Positions 18,901 to 29,136 of a stretch of 64,000 bases of DNA are shown here, in pieces; within the stretch, counting starts at the first letter, position 1; each line of letters begins with the position of its first letter. Under the pieces are notes generated by a model, which was not told the DNA's origin, made no database searches, and saw nothing but the letters and a program-made list of their open reading frames with translations. The DNA is taken from assembly GCA_947683625.1 (NCBI GenBank), contig CANTUR010000049.1:11572501-11636500 (forward strand), read 5' to 3'. This DNA is from Mallotus nudiflorus. Its lineage: Eukaryota > Streptophyta > Magnoliopsida > Malpighiales > Euphorbiaceae. The position numbers and the translations under genes were made by a program.

Positions 18901-20744
18901 AATGTGATGCTTCAGGTTTTGGAATTGGGGCTGTTCTAATGCAAGATGGACAACCAATTGCTTATTTTAGTGAAAAGTTAAATGGTGCAAGCTTAAAGTA
19001 CCCCACTTATGACAAAGAGATGTATGCCTTAGTTCGCGCTCTAGAGACATGGCAGCATTATTTATTGCCTAAGGAGTTCGTGATACATACTGATCATGAA
19101 TCCTTGAAGCACTTGAAGGGGCAAAATAAGCTTAACAAACGACATGCTAGGTGGAGTGAATTCATTGAGTCATTTCCTTATGTCATTAAATACAAGCAAG
19201 GTAAAGAGAATGTTGTGGCTGATGCACTTTCAAGAAGGTATACTTTACTTGCTTCTTTAGATGCCAAATTGCTAGGATTTGAATACATAAAAGAGCTATA
19301 TGAGAATGACAGTGATTTTGGTAGTGTTTATCATGCATGTGAAAATATTGCTTTTGAAAAGTTCTATAGGCATGATGGTTACTTGTTTAAAGAGAAACGG
19401 TTGTGTGTTCCTAACTGTTCTATGCGTGAATTACTTGTTCGTGAAGCACATGAGGGTGGTTTAATGGGACATTTTGGTATAGCCAAGACTTTAGATGTTT
19501 TACATGATCACTTTTATTGGCCTAACATGAAAAAAGATGTTGTTAGAATTTGTGATAAGTGCATTGTGTGTAAACAAGCTAAGTCTAAGTTAAAACCACA
19601 TGGTTTGTATATGCCTTTACCGGTGCCTAGTTCACCTTGGATTGATATTTCCATGGATTTTGTGCTTGGTTTACCTAGGACTAGGCAAGGACATGATTCA
19701 ATATATGTTGTTGTAGATAGGTTTTCTAAAATGGCTCACTTTATAGCATGTAGAAAAACTAATGATGCACAACATGTTGCGGATTTGTTCTTTAAAGAGA
19801 TTGTTCGATTGCATGGCATGCCTAGAACAATTGTGAGTGATAGAGATGCTAAATTTTTAAGCTACTTTTGGAAGACTTTGTGGGGTAAATTGGGCACTAA
19901 ACTTTTATTTTCTACAACCTGTCATCCACAAACTGATGGGCAAACTGAGGTAGTTAATAGAACTTTATCTCAATTACTAAGAACCATGGTTAGGCATAAT
20001 TTGAAATCATGGGAAGATTGCTTGCCACATATTGAATTTGCATATAATCGTAGTGTGCATTCTTCTACCAATTTTTGTCCTTTTAAGATTGTTTATGGTT
20101 TTATTCCGTTGAGTCCTTTAGATTTGATTGCTTTACCTTTGAGTGAACAAGTAAATCTAGATGGAAAGAAGAAGGCAGAATTTGTGAAGTCCTTACATGA
20201 AAAGGTGCGAGCAAATCTTGAAAGAAAGAATGAGCAATATGCCAAACATGCAAACAAGGGGCGCATAAAAGTTGTATTTGAACCAGGTGATTGGGTTTGG
20301 GTACATTTGCGTAAAGAAAGGTTTCCTACTCAAAGGAAATCTAAGTTGATGCCTTGTGGTGATGGACCCTTCCAAGTGTTAGAGCGCATCAATGACAATG
20401 CTTATAAGATTGACTTACCCGGTGAGTATGGTGTAAGTGCTACATTTAATGTTGCTGATTTATCTCTTTTCGATTTTAATGTAGGTGATGATTCGAGGAC
20501 GAATCATCTTGAGGAAAGGGGGAATGATGCAACCAAGCTAAGCAAGCCCATCAAACCAAGTGATCCATTGCATTATGAGGGACCAATGACAAGATCAAAG
20601 ACAAAGAAGTTCAAACAAGCATTGAATTTGCTTGTCTTTCACATTATAAGCAAGTTGGTGGATTTGACTACAAGTACAAGCTTGGAGCCGCATGATGAAG
20701 AATTCAAGCTAATTAGCTTAATTTCCTATTCTGAAATTAATTAG
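15942..20744 (+). CDS. Gag-pol polyprotein of a CRM-lineage chromovirus (intact, 1600 residues)
   Basis: One frame encodes all retrotransposon functions. Gag (about 1-330) ends in a CCHC knuckle with C317, C320, H325, C330. The aspartic protease has the D-G-G-S motif at D415. Reverse transcriptase (about 690-880) has the YFDD catalytic box at 840-843. RNase H has its first acidic residue in ECDASG near 989. The integrase has a zinc-binding H1170, H1177, C1207, C1210 set and the catalytic triad D1239, D1300, E1336; the last two are exactly 35 residues apart. A GPF-type module follows near 1475. I see no classical chromodomain. The last 73 residues are encoded by the 3' LTR and contain a TRSKTKKFKQ tail, as in CRM elements, whose C-terminal CR region is thought to guide integration. 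All catalytic residues are present. Confidence 0.95.
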   Translation: MTQEGEEGMPDQKMYMKSMTQLFDKLRLDLVNQIGDLADRIDKIESSHHGDASIINTRTRGRHEQEDDEQTSNSGRNGRARVDNNLGSIKMKIPSFQGKSDAEAYLEWEKKVEFIFECHQYSEEKKVKLAAVEFTDYALVWWDQLVTSRRRNHDRPIETWEEMKAIMRKRFVPTHYYRELYNKLQNLVQGSKSVEEYHQAMEIAMIRANIDEDREATMARFLHGLNRNIADLVELHHYVDMDDMLHMAIKIEKQLKFKNSKGNSTSSSASWKSNWKNRDKSFTKAKFDNNKGGNEGGNAKTKDKGETQTKRSRDVQCFKCLGYGHISSNCPNKRTMTMRGSEVFSESDDDECNLEMPELEDASDDEAVQSPSHGELLVTRRIMNVQTKMEDEAQRENIFHTRCKVQDKVCCMIIDGGSCTNVASTMLVEKLHLYTMKHPRPYTLQWLNDYGEIKVTKQVKIAFSIGKYEDEVLCDVVPMQACHILLGRPWQYDRRANHNGFSNRYSFVMNDVPITLKPLTPKEVYEDQKVLKQRFEEFEKEKAIKRERESLHKKEKANKQKESCEKSNERSEQRVEKGELEGMHNEKKKSDVHAKGELSVNKVTQERKSSFYAKEKDVRKALPLRQPMLVLIYKESYLCSNDLDPSLPSSFVRLLQEFQDVFPDDIPSGLPPIRGIEHQIDFVPGSAIPNRPAYRCNPEETKELQRQVEDLMNKGYIRESMSPCAVPVLLVPKKDGTWRMCVDCRAINKITVKYRHPIPRLDDMLDELHGAIIFSKIDLKSGYHQIRMKEGDEWKTAFKTKYGLYEWLVMPFGLTNAPSTFMRLMNHVLRAFIGKFVVVYFDDILIYSKSLEEHIEHVHLVLEVLRKECLYANLKKCSFCTHKLVFLGFIVSAKGIEVDEEKVKAIKDWPMPRGVSDVRSFHGLASFYRRFVRDFSTIAAPLTEVIKKNVGFKWGEAQEQAFNMLKDKLTSAPLLTLPNFSKTFEIECDASGFGIGAVLMQDGQPIAYFSEKLNGASLKYPTYDKEMYALVRALETWQHYLLPKEFVIHTDHESLKHLKGQNKLNKRHARWSEFIESFPYVIKYKQGKENVVADALSRRYTLLASLDAKLLGFEYIKELYENDSDFGSVYHACENIAFEKFYRHDGYLFKEKRLCVPNCSMRELLVREAHEGGLMGHFGIAKTLDVLHDHFYWPNMKKDVVRICDKCIVCKQAKSKLKPHGLYMPLPVPSSPWIDISMDFVLGLPRTRQGHDSIYVVVDRFSKMAHFIACRKTNDAQHVADLFFKEIVRLHGMPRTIVSDRDAKFLSYFWKTLWGKLGTKLLFSTTCHPQTDGQTEVVNRTLSQLLRTMVRHNLKSWEDCLPHIEFAYNRSVHSSTNFCPFKIVYGFIPLSPLDLIALPLSEQVNLDGKKKAEFVKSLHEKVRANLERKNEQYAKHANKGRIKVVFEPGDWVWVHLRKERFPTQRKSKLMPCGDGPFQVLERINDNAYKIDLPGEYGVSATFNVADLSLFDFNVGDDSRTNHLEERGNDATKLSKPIKPSDPLHYEGPMTRSKTKKFKQALNLLVFHIISKLVDLTTSTSLEPHDEEFKLISLISYSEIN
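20511..20524 (+). promoter_or_regulatory. Polypurine tract of the young CRM element
   Basis: GAGGAAAGGGGGAA directly precedes the 3' LTR at 20525. It is read through as codons of the polyprotein, since the frame continues into the LTR. Confidence 0.85.
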
Positions 20745-21479
20745 CTTGAATTGGACGAATTTGGAAGTTGTTTTTTTTTTATTCATATTTTGGAGTCAAT
20801 AAGGAAGATTCAAGAAGATTCTAGAAGATGTGAGAAGATTCAAGAATATTCCAAGTCAAAGTCAACAAGTCAAAGTCATAGTCAAATAGTCAACAAGTCA
20901 AAGTCAATGGTCAATGGTCAACATATGACATGGCATGTGACATGGCATGCTTTAATGCTTAGTTGTCATGAGTTGTCATTTTGCTTAGTTGTCATGAATT
21001 GTAATGAGTTGTCAATTTTGACTTTTCAAAGATGAGTTGTCATTAGTTGTCATTAGTTGTCCTATTTTAAAGGAAATCTCCTTAATTAAGGATTTTCCTA
21101 TATAGGTATCTTTAGGAATAAGGAATAGAACCTTTTCCTTTAAGGATTAGGTTGTTTACATGCCTATATAAGGGCTAACCCTATGACATACGAATTTAAG
21201 AAGATTGAAATATTAAAAGTAAGGTTTTTCCTTAAACTTTGTTCTTTTGAAACTTTGCAAGTTTACTTGAATTGTTTCACTTCTACCTTTCATTACAATT
21301 GCTAGGTTAGATTAAACTTAGAATTGTGTGATTGTTCATCTTATAATAGCTAAGTATCTTGCTTCAATTTAATAAGCAAGGGGTTTAGCTCCATCAACAC
21401 AACTATCCTTGATGATCCTTGGGCTAATATTCAAAGTTGGATGCGCGTTCTATCTCTTTTATAGGTAGGGTTCGTATCA
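20525..21479 (+). repeat. 3' LTR of the young CRM element
   Basis: 955 bp, same as 14302-15256 except C instead of T at 20756. The gag-pol stop lies inside it at 20742-20744. It is followed by TAAGG at 21480-21484, the right copy of the target duplication. Confidence 0.95.
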
Positions 21480-21484
21480 TAAGG

Positions 21485-24400
21485 AATATGAATGAGCAAA
21501 TGGAGAGGTTACAACTTGATATGGCAGCCCAATGAAAGGACATTGTAGCCAATCAACAAGTCATTCTAGACCAAATTAATGCACTTACTTGTGGTATGGA
21601 AAATAGGCTGAATGAAGGGGTGAATGTGCAAGGCAATGATGGGTAGCAAATTGGGGTGAATGAGGATGACTTTCATGAGGGCTTTAAGGAGTATAATAAT
21701 GTAGCCTATGGTGGGGTTAGTACAGGTATGGGTAAAGGAGCTAGGAGGTACCAAAATCTTGGTAGAGGTAGAGGGTGCTTTGGTGGTAAGTTTGGTGGCT
21801 ATGGAAACTATGATAATATTAATAGGAACTTGGGTAGCATTAAACTTAGGATTCTTAACTTTTTAGGGAAAATTAATCTGGAGGCATATTTGGAGTAGGA
21901 AAAGTGAGTTGACCTTATTTTTTATTGCTATAACTTTTTAGAGGAGAAAGAGGTAAAATTGGTGGTTACCCAATTTAGTGAGTATGCTATAGTTTAGTAG
22001 GATTAATTGGTGGTTAGTAGGAGGAGGAACATAGAAGAGCCTATTGATAGTTGGATTGCACTCAAAATTATCATGAGAAGGCATTTTGCACCTAAACATT
22101 ATTATAGGGAGTTACATCAAAGACTCTAATCTTTTAGGCAAAGTACAACGAGTGGTGAGGGTTATTATAAGGAGATGGAGATGCTCATGACTAGGACTGA
22201 TTTGGATAAGGATAAGGAAGCTACCATGGCACGATTCATTAGTGGCCTTAATAAGGAGATTATTGATAGGGTACAGTTGCAACATTATATGGAGCTTAAG
22301 GAGTTAGTTCACCTTACAATTAAGGTAGAAAAGCAACTAAAACCTCGAGGGGCAGCTGGGTATGAATATAAGGGTGGTTTGAGTGGTAGGTCATATTGGT
22401 CTAATTTATGGAAAAAAAGTAAGAATGATGATGATAAGGTTGTTTCCAATGCGAAAAAAGGGAAAAGCATTTTGAGCAACAAAGACACATCTAAACCCAA
22501 AATCAAAAAAAGAAAAGAATAGAGATATTAAGTGTTTCAAATGCTTGGGGCATGGCTATATTGCTTCACAATGTCCAAACAAGTAGACAATGGTGGCTAG
22601 AGAGTATGGGGAGGTTGAAACAACAAGTAAAGAGAGTGGCAATGGTGATGAGATACCACAATTGGAAGATGACAATTATGATTATGTTGAGAGTCCTATG
22701 GGAGGTGAGCTCTTGGTGTCTAGGTGCACACTACGTGTTCAATTAAAGGAAGAAGATGCCTTAGAGCAGTAAAGAGATAACATTTTCCACACAAAATGCA
22801 ATGTACAAGGTAAGAATTGTCTTGTTATTATTGATGGTGGTAGTTATACAAATGTTGCTAGCACTTTAATGGTTAAAAAATTGGGTTTAAATTTGATTCC
22901 ACATCTTATGCCTTGTAGATTGTTATGGTTAAATACTTGTTGTGAGATCAAAGTGAATAGGCAGTGTACCTTTCACAACTGGTAGATATTCAGATGAGGT
23001 GTTATATGATGTAGCGCCAATGCATGTTGGCCATATTTTATTAGGTAGGCCATGGCAATTTGATATAAAAGCTGTCCATAATGGTTTTCTAAATAGGTAC
23101 TCATTTATGAAGGATAAGAGAAATGTTACATTGACCTCTTTTTCTCTTAAGGAAGTGTATAATGACTAATGTAAGTTGGAAAAAAGAGAGGAGTGAGGCC
23201 AAAAATAATAAAAAGGAGAGTGAAAATCCAAAGGGTGAGATTCAGCTTAAAGAGAAAATAAAGGTAAAAGGAATTTTTTTGGCCAAGGAAAGTGAAGTTA
23301 GGCATGCATTGCATTCAAGTCAAATGTTATCTATTATTACTTATAAAGATGCATACTTGAACATTACTGAACTTGATCTTTCTTTGCTAAGTGTATATGC
23401 TAATCACAGGAGTTTGCTGATGTCTTTCTCGAGGAAATGCTAAGTGGATTAACTCCTCAAAGAGGGATAGAACATCAAATAGATTCATACTCGGAGTTGC
23501 CAAACTAAATAGGCCAGCTTATAAAAGTAATCTCGTGGAGACAAAGGAGCTTCAAAGCTAAGTGGAATAATTGATGTCAAAAGGGTATGTGCATAAGAGC
23601 TTAAGTCCTTGTGCAATTCCAGTGATTTTGGTTCCAAAGAAGGATGGCACATAGAGAATGTGTGTGGATTGTTACACAATCAATGAAATAATGGTAAAAT
23701 ATCAACATCTTATCCATAAGTTAAATGATATGCTTAATGAGTTGCATGGTGAATATTTATTTACTAAGATTGTCTTGCGTTTTAATTATTATCAAATTCT
23801 CATGAAAATTAAGCATGAGTGGAAAATGGCTTTGAAGACTAAGTAGGGTCTTTATAAATGGTTAGTTATGTTGTTTGGGCTTACAAATGTACCTATTACT
23901 TTTATGAGGTTAATGAACCATGTCTTATGTGAGTGTCCTAATAAATTTGTAGTTGTGTATTTTGATCATATCTTAGTTTATTTCAAGTCCATTGATGATT
24001 ATGTCATGTATATGCATAAGGTTTTATAAGTTCTTAAAGTATAAAGGTTGTATGCCAATTTGAAAAGTGTAGTTTTTGCATGGGTAGAGTTAATTTCCTT
24101 AGTTTTGTTGTTAGTTCAAAGGATCTAGAGGTTGATGTAGAGAAGGTGGAAGCAATTTAGGAGTGGCTGACACCTAAAACATTAGCCAAGTTAGGAGTTT
24201 TCATGGTTAGCTAGTTTTTAGGAGGTTCATTAAGAACTTTAGTAGTATAGCCATACCTTTGAATGAAATTATCAATAAAAATATAGGGTCTACTTAGGGT
24301 GATGCACATGAACATGCTTTTAATATGCTTAAAGATAAGTCGTGTAATGCTTTTTTGTTGGTTTTACCTAACTTTTACAAAAACTTTAAGATTGAGTATG

Positions 24401-26207
24401 ATGCTAGTCGTATTGGGATTAGGGTTATTTTGATGTAAAAGGGCAGACTTATATGCTATTTTAGTGAAAAGCTCAATAAAGTAACCCTTCAGTACCTAAC
24501 CTATGATAAAAAAACTCTATGCTTTGGTTCAGGCCTTGTAAACATGGCAATACTATTTATGGCCCAAAGAATTTGTCATACACATAGATCATGATAGTTT
24601 GAAGCATCTTAAGGGGCAAGACAAGCTGAACCGAAGACATACCAAGTGGATGGAGTTCATTGAAACATTCCTATATATGATCAAGTATAAGAAAGGTAAG
24701 GAAAATGTGGTTGTTGATGTGCTATCTCGTAGGTATGCTTTACTTACTACTCTTGATTTTAAATTGTTGGGCTTTAAGTTTGTAAAAGAGTTGTATATGA
24801 GGGATAATGATTTTAGCAACATGTTTACAACTTGTGCTAATGGGGCTATTTTTTTTATGGTTTTTATATGTTTGAGGGATTTCTTTTCAAGAAAAATTGC
24901 CTTTGTATTCTTAATTATTCTAGTTAAGGAAGCACATGGGAGATAATGGGTCATTTTAGGGTGCAAAAGACTTATGATATTCTAATTGAGCATTTTTATT
25001 GGCCATGCATGAAATATGATGTGCATAAGATTTATGGTCAATGTATTATGTGTTTAAAAGCTATGTCCAAATTGCAACCCTATGGGTTATATACACATTT
25101 ACTTATTCTTAATGTTCCTTAGAAAAATTTATCTATGGACTTTGTGTTTAGTTTGCCTAGATCTAGGAAAGGTAAAGCTAGTACATTTATTGTTATGGAT
25201 AAGTATAATAAGATGGCTCACTTTATACCATGCCATAAAAGTGATGATGTTGTTCATATTGCTAATTTGTTTTTTTAGGGAAGTTATGTGTTTGCATGGA
25301 GTTCCTAGGACCATTGTTAGTGATAAAGATGTTAAATTTCTAAGTCACTTTTGGTGTGTACTATGGGGGTAAGTTAAGCACTAAATTGTTCTTTTCTACT
25401 ACCTCCCACATAAAAATAGATGGATAGATCAAAGTTATGAATAGGACTTTGGTTCAATTACTTTATGCTTTGATTTCTAGGAATTTAAAATCTTAGGAGG
25501 ATTTGTTGCCATTTGTTGAATTTGCATACAATGGGGCTATTCATAGCATTACACACACTTCACCATTTGAAATTGTATATGGCTTTAATCCTTTAACTCC
25601 TATTGATTTGATTCCTTTGCCTTTAAACAAGCTTGTTAATATTGATGGTTCTTCTAAGGCAGATTTTGTTAAAAAGCTACACAAGCAAATTAAAGAAAGA
25701 ATTGAGAAGCAAAATGCAAAAGTGGCTGAGAGGGTTAATAAAGGATGAATTCCAATGGTGTTCCAACCTAAAGAGTAGGTTTGGGTTCATCTTTGAAAGC
25801 AAAGGTTCCCAAATCAAAGAAAGTTTAATATAAGTTCGAGGGGTGATGGTCCATTTCAAGTCCTAAAGAGGATCAATGACAACACTTATAAGATTGATTT
25901 GAAAGGTGAGTATAATGTGAGTAGTATATTTAATGTTGCTAATTTAAGTCCTTTTAATGTAGGTGATGAGCTTGATTTGAGGATGAATCACCCTAAAAAA
26001 GGAGGGAATGATATGGATATGGCCAAGATTGAGGATGGTAATAGTGGTGGCATTTCTAAAGATAAAGTTAAGGATAGGCTTGATGGAGAGGACAATAAGA
26101 AAACTAAAGATAAAGCTAAAGATCCATTAAGTATACCATAATGTCCAATTACAAGGTCAAGGTCCAATAAGCTACAAAAAGCCTTAATTGGTTATATGCA
26201 AGATTAG
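21485..26207 (+). pseudogene. Decayed gag-pol of the old CRM element
   Basis: This is the continuation of the frame begun at 14206. Gag contains a GGFGGYGNYDN-like stretch and SIKLRILNFLGKINLEAYLE (about 21838-21897). The knuckle reads CFKCLGHGYIASQC (22533-22574) with Tyr at the His position. The protease box is IIDGGSYTNVAST. In RT the YFDD box reads YFDH (about 23958-23969). RNase H, integrase (for example TIVSDKDVKF near 25320) and a CPITRSRSNKLQKAL tail in the 3' LTR can be followed only by switching frames. Stops are frequent and mostly at expected Trp, Gln or Arg codons. It is non-functional. Confidence 0.85.
25996..26008 (+). promoter_or_regulatory. Polypurine tract of the old CRM element
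   Basis: AAAAAGGAGGGAA directly before TGATATGG at 26009; same layout as in the young element. Confidence 0.75.
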
Positions 26208-26758
26208 GCTAGTCAAGGAAGTTTAATTGATTATGCTAGGTTTGGGCCAAATAAAGAAACAACTGAATGAGCTTTCTTTAATGTTTTGTAAGTCCAAAAA
26301 CATGAAGACTAATGAGGGCTAGTATATGGGCTGAAATCTCTTATTTAAGTTCATAACTATATTATTTGCTATTATGCTTATGTGGCAGTTAAGTTTAATA
26401 GTTTCATTAGGGTTTCTTGTGTTAGGATGTTATAAAAACACCCCTTATAATGCATTTTATTCAGATTGGAATTTTAATAAAAAAAAAGTCTTTATTTCCT
26501 TTGTATATTTGCTTGAATTCTTGTTGAATGCATAAACCACTTATTAAGGAATTGATATATCTTTATGGCTTGTTAAGGGTTAGGGTTTAAAGAACTTAGT
26601 TTTCTTTAGGTTCTAATCTTGATCAACCAAACCTTTGCAATATTATCTAAGTGATTCTTGGGCCTTGAAATTCAATTTATTCTTGGGTTTCCAAGATAGT
26701 AATTCATGGATTCATAATCATTAAGGTTCGTGATTCTAATCTTTGGAGGTTCTTAACA
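26009..26758 (+). repeat. 3' LTR of the old CRM element
   Basis: TGATATGGATATGG...TTCTTAACA, homologous to 12086-12841. It carries the coding tail of the old polyprotein up to a stop at 26205-26207. Confidence 0.85.
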
Positions 26759-27493
26759 TTGTCAATCTCCTTCAGCTTACTAATAACATTATTGCACATA
26801 CTATTAATAACCTTGCTTGTATAATAATCATTAGCAATAAGTAAATAATCCTAATCCTAAAAAATAGAAAATCAATTTACAAATTAAAATATAATAATAT
26901 AAAATAAAACAACCATAATAAACAATAATAAAAAAAGACTAAAATAACCACTAAAACAACCATTGAAAAACCATAAAAAAAAAACATAAAAACAACAATA
27001 ACAACAAGAGACTAAAACAACCACTAAAAAACTAGAAAATTAACACCACTAAAAAAACAAAAGAAATAATAAAAACAATCAAGAAATAATAAACAACGAA
27101 ATAAAAAGTAAAAAATTAAAACAACCACTAAAAAAATTACAAATAAAAAGAATATTTTCACCAAAAGGAAAAAAACCTAAGAAAACACTAACCTAACAAA
27201 ATATAAATAAAGAAAACAAAAATAAAAAAGACAAAACAAAAAAAAAATCCTAAAATAACTAAAACAATCAATAATAAAAAAAACCATACCTTTTTTTGTA
27301 CAATTATGGTAACTAGTTTCTTTCTTACACTTTACTAGAAAAAATAGCTTTTCTCAGATACATTAACTGAATCATTACTAAGAGAAGAAGAACTCCTTTT
27401 GTATTCAACAATCAACAAATCATGAACTTCTGCTTTATCAACCTTCTTCATTTTACTCAGAATTTGAGAAGTAAATTTTATAGCACTAGACAT
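26759..27493 (-). pseudogene. 5' part of the KI-MULE DUF1985/Ulp1-like gene
   Basis: On the minus strand an ATG at 27493 opens MSSAIKFTSQILSKMKKVDK and continues as a Ser-rich segment to a stop near 27334. An intron-like stretch with the AACCACTAAAA repeat follows. A second exon (about 26825-26759) gives YYTSKVINSMCNNVISKLKE and stops at the CRM insertion, across which KSQLKLFNKTCFGYF resumes at 12085. The protein is therefore split by 14.7 kb of nested retrotransposon. The start codon choice is tentative. Confidence 0.55.
26870..27280. repeat. Low-complexity AACAACCACTAAAA-type repeat in an intron of the KI gene
   Basis: Same irregular units as at 8170-8490 and 10030-10360, for example AAAACAACCACTAAAAAA. 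It marks a second intron of the same gene on the other side of the CRM insertion. Confidence 0.55.
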
Positions 27494-28690
27494 TAATGAG
27501 AAAGAAGAAGCTAGAAAGTTTACGGAAGAAAATGAAGAAGAAAATGATTACTGAAGAAAAATAGAGAAGAAAATGAAGAGACTAAATATTCTTGAGAGCA
27601 TGAAATGAGGGATATGTAGAATCAAAAGAAAACAACCTAAAAACTTTGTTCATAAAAGAAACTGTAAAATTGAAAAAGAAAAACTATAAAAAGAAAAAAG
27701 AAAAAATTAATGAGAAAATAAAAAAATAATAAGTGAATAGTGAAAGGAAACAAATTTTAGGTTAAATGTGGTGAAGGCTATAATTTTTTTTTAAAAAAAA
27801 AAGGAGTTGTGTTTTTGAAAATTTTTGTAATAAAAACAAGGTTCTTTACAAAAATACCTTAAAAATGGAGGTCATTTACATCAAAATACTCCCTTTTTAT
27901 AATAAATTACAAGTGTGTCCATTTTTTCTAAAAACTTTCATATGTGCCTTGTTTTTCATCAGTTTCGTTCTCCTTTTTCCTTCTCCCACCTTTTTTGTCT
28001 TCATTCATCATTATCATTGTCTTTTTCTTCTTATTCTTCATCAGAGTTAATGCCTCTCCTTCCTCTAAATCACTGTTTTTTTCTAATCAATTTCTTTCTC
28101 CTTCTCTTCAGCGATAACCTAGCTATTACATGACCTCTCCTCTCCTAGAGAATATAACAATATTGCCCCTTCTCTCCTAATAAACAAAATTAGCACTACC
28201 TCTCCTTTTGAGCAACCACTGTTGTTTCCGCAACAAACATCATGCCCCTTGCTGCTAAAATAACAAGATATCTCATTCATATTCTTCTTTAAAATTTCAC
28301 TTGAATCAATTCAATTATTTAAATAAACAAAAAAGACATCAATAGGCAACTCAAAACCCCTTTAAAAAGAGCCCATACATCTACCAACATCAGCCTAATT
28401 CTTTAGTAATTAAAGAGAACATGTATTCTTTTCCACTATTTTCGTAGCTTTATTTTTAATTTTTAAAATTGTATTGCTTTGGTACCTAATACTGGGTTCT
28501 TTTTTTTTCCCCCAATGTTGGGTTATTATCTGTGGTTGTAAATTAATAAAATTGGAGTCATATTATGCAAGGATTTGTTGGTGGAGTTGTTAGGTTGGTT
28601 TAAGGAAAACTTGTGCTTTTGGATCATTCATCAAGATGGACTTGTAGAGAAGAGAAGACCTGATTGCACAATTGACCATATATATAGTTG

Positions 28691-28693
<3 letters not shown>
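27494..28693. other. AT-rich stretch right of the KI-MULE coding region
   Basis: No gene. 27494-27780 is A/G-rich on the plus strand and may be the 5' UTR and promoter of the KI gene. TTACAAAAATACC and similar phrases at about 27848-27900 recall Mutator terminal repeats, but no inverted partner was found. 27950-28130 is pyrimidine-rich and yields only low-complexity ORFs. 28130-28693 shows nothing recognisable. Confidence 0.4.

Positions 28694-28785
<92 letters not shown>
28694..28785. repeat. (AT)46 microsatellite
   Basis: 92 bases of uninterrupted alternating A and T, flanked by GATC on the left and GCATG on the right. Confidence 0.98.
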
Positions 28786-28788
<3 letters not shown>

Positions 28789-29136
28789 TGATAGTAGAGA
28801 AAAGATGGCAAAAAACCTACCAACACTCTCTTTAATTTCTTCAAAATAATTCTTTTTTTTTTCATACCCTTTTAGTTTAAGATAATTTCATTGAAATAAT
28901 TGAAAGAGAATATATTAGCAAACAAAATTACTTCTATAATTAAAGGAATTTGTAATGTCATAAATGTTAACTTTGATTTATTGTATTATATTATATTCCA
29001 TTCTAAGCCTAAAACTTAAAACTACAAAGGCATATGATTAAGGCAATGTTAGAATAATTTATTTTCTTTTATTATCATGTGCCAATCTTCACATATTCAT
29101 AAATATTTTTATAATTTAAATGTCCCCTCTAATATT
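28786..29136. other. AT-rich intergenic stretch
   Basis: No gene, repeat unit or motif that I can support. Confidence 0.4.

Larger units (their letters stand above)
14302..21479 (+). mobile_element. Young, apparently intact CRM-lineage Ty3/gypsy retrotransposon
   Basis: All landmarks are present: identical-length LTRs of 955 bp (TGATGC...GTATCA), a perfect 5-bp target duplication, a primer-binding site, one uninterrupted 1600-codon gag-pol frame, a purine tract and a 3' LTR. Comparing the LTRs base by base I find one difference (T at 14533, C at 20756), so insertion was very recent. The lineage call (chromovirus, CRM) rests on the iMet primer site, the pol motifs and the reading frame that crosses into the 3' LTR and ends in a TRSKTKKFKQALN-type tail. 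CRM members often insert near centromeres. Confidence 0.93.
12086..26758 (+). mobile_element. Old CRM-lineage Ty3/gypsy chromovirus inserted in the KI-MULE protease gene
   Basis: It has two LTRs (12086-12841 and 26009-26758), a TGGTATCAGAGC primer-binding site, a decayed gag-pol and a purine tract before the 3' LTR. Protein remnants reach into the 3' LTR and end with a TRSRSNKLQKALI segment, as in CRM elements. The flanking pentamers are TTATA on the left and TTGTC on the right; they agree at three of five positions, which may be an eroded target duplication. The LTRs differ at many positions and in length, so it is clearly older than the element nested in its gag at 14302-21479. Confidence 0.85.
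8165..27493. mobile_element. Decayed Kaonashi-type Mutator-like element (KI-MULE), interrupted by nested CRM elements
   Basis: Two convergent gene remnants define it: a plus-strand MULE transposase tail (8649-9071) and a minus-strand DUF1985/Ulp1 protease gene (9300-12085 and 26759-27493). This pairing is known from plant KI-MULEs (Kaonashi), in which a Ulp1-like gene lies beside mudrA. The protease gene is split by the old CRM element at 12086-26758. Terminal inverted repeats were not identified: the left end seems lost, and the right end may lie between 27780 and 27910. All coding parts carry stops or frameshifts, so the element is inactive. Confidence 0.7.

Noticed and set aside
27841..27905. 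Terminal inverted repeat of the KI-MULE
   Set aside because: Phrases such as TTACAAAAATACC look Mutator-like, but I found no inverted partner on the left side.
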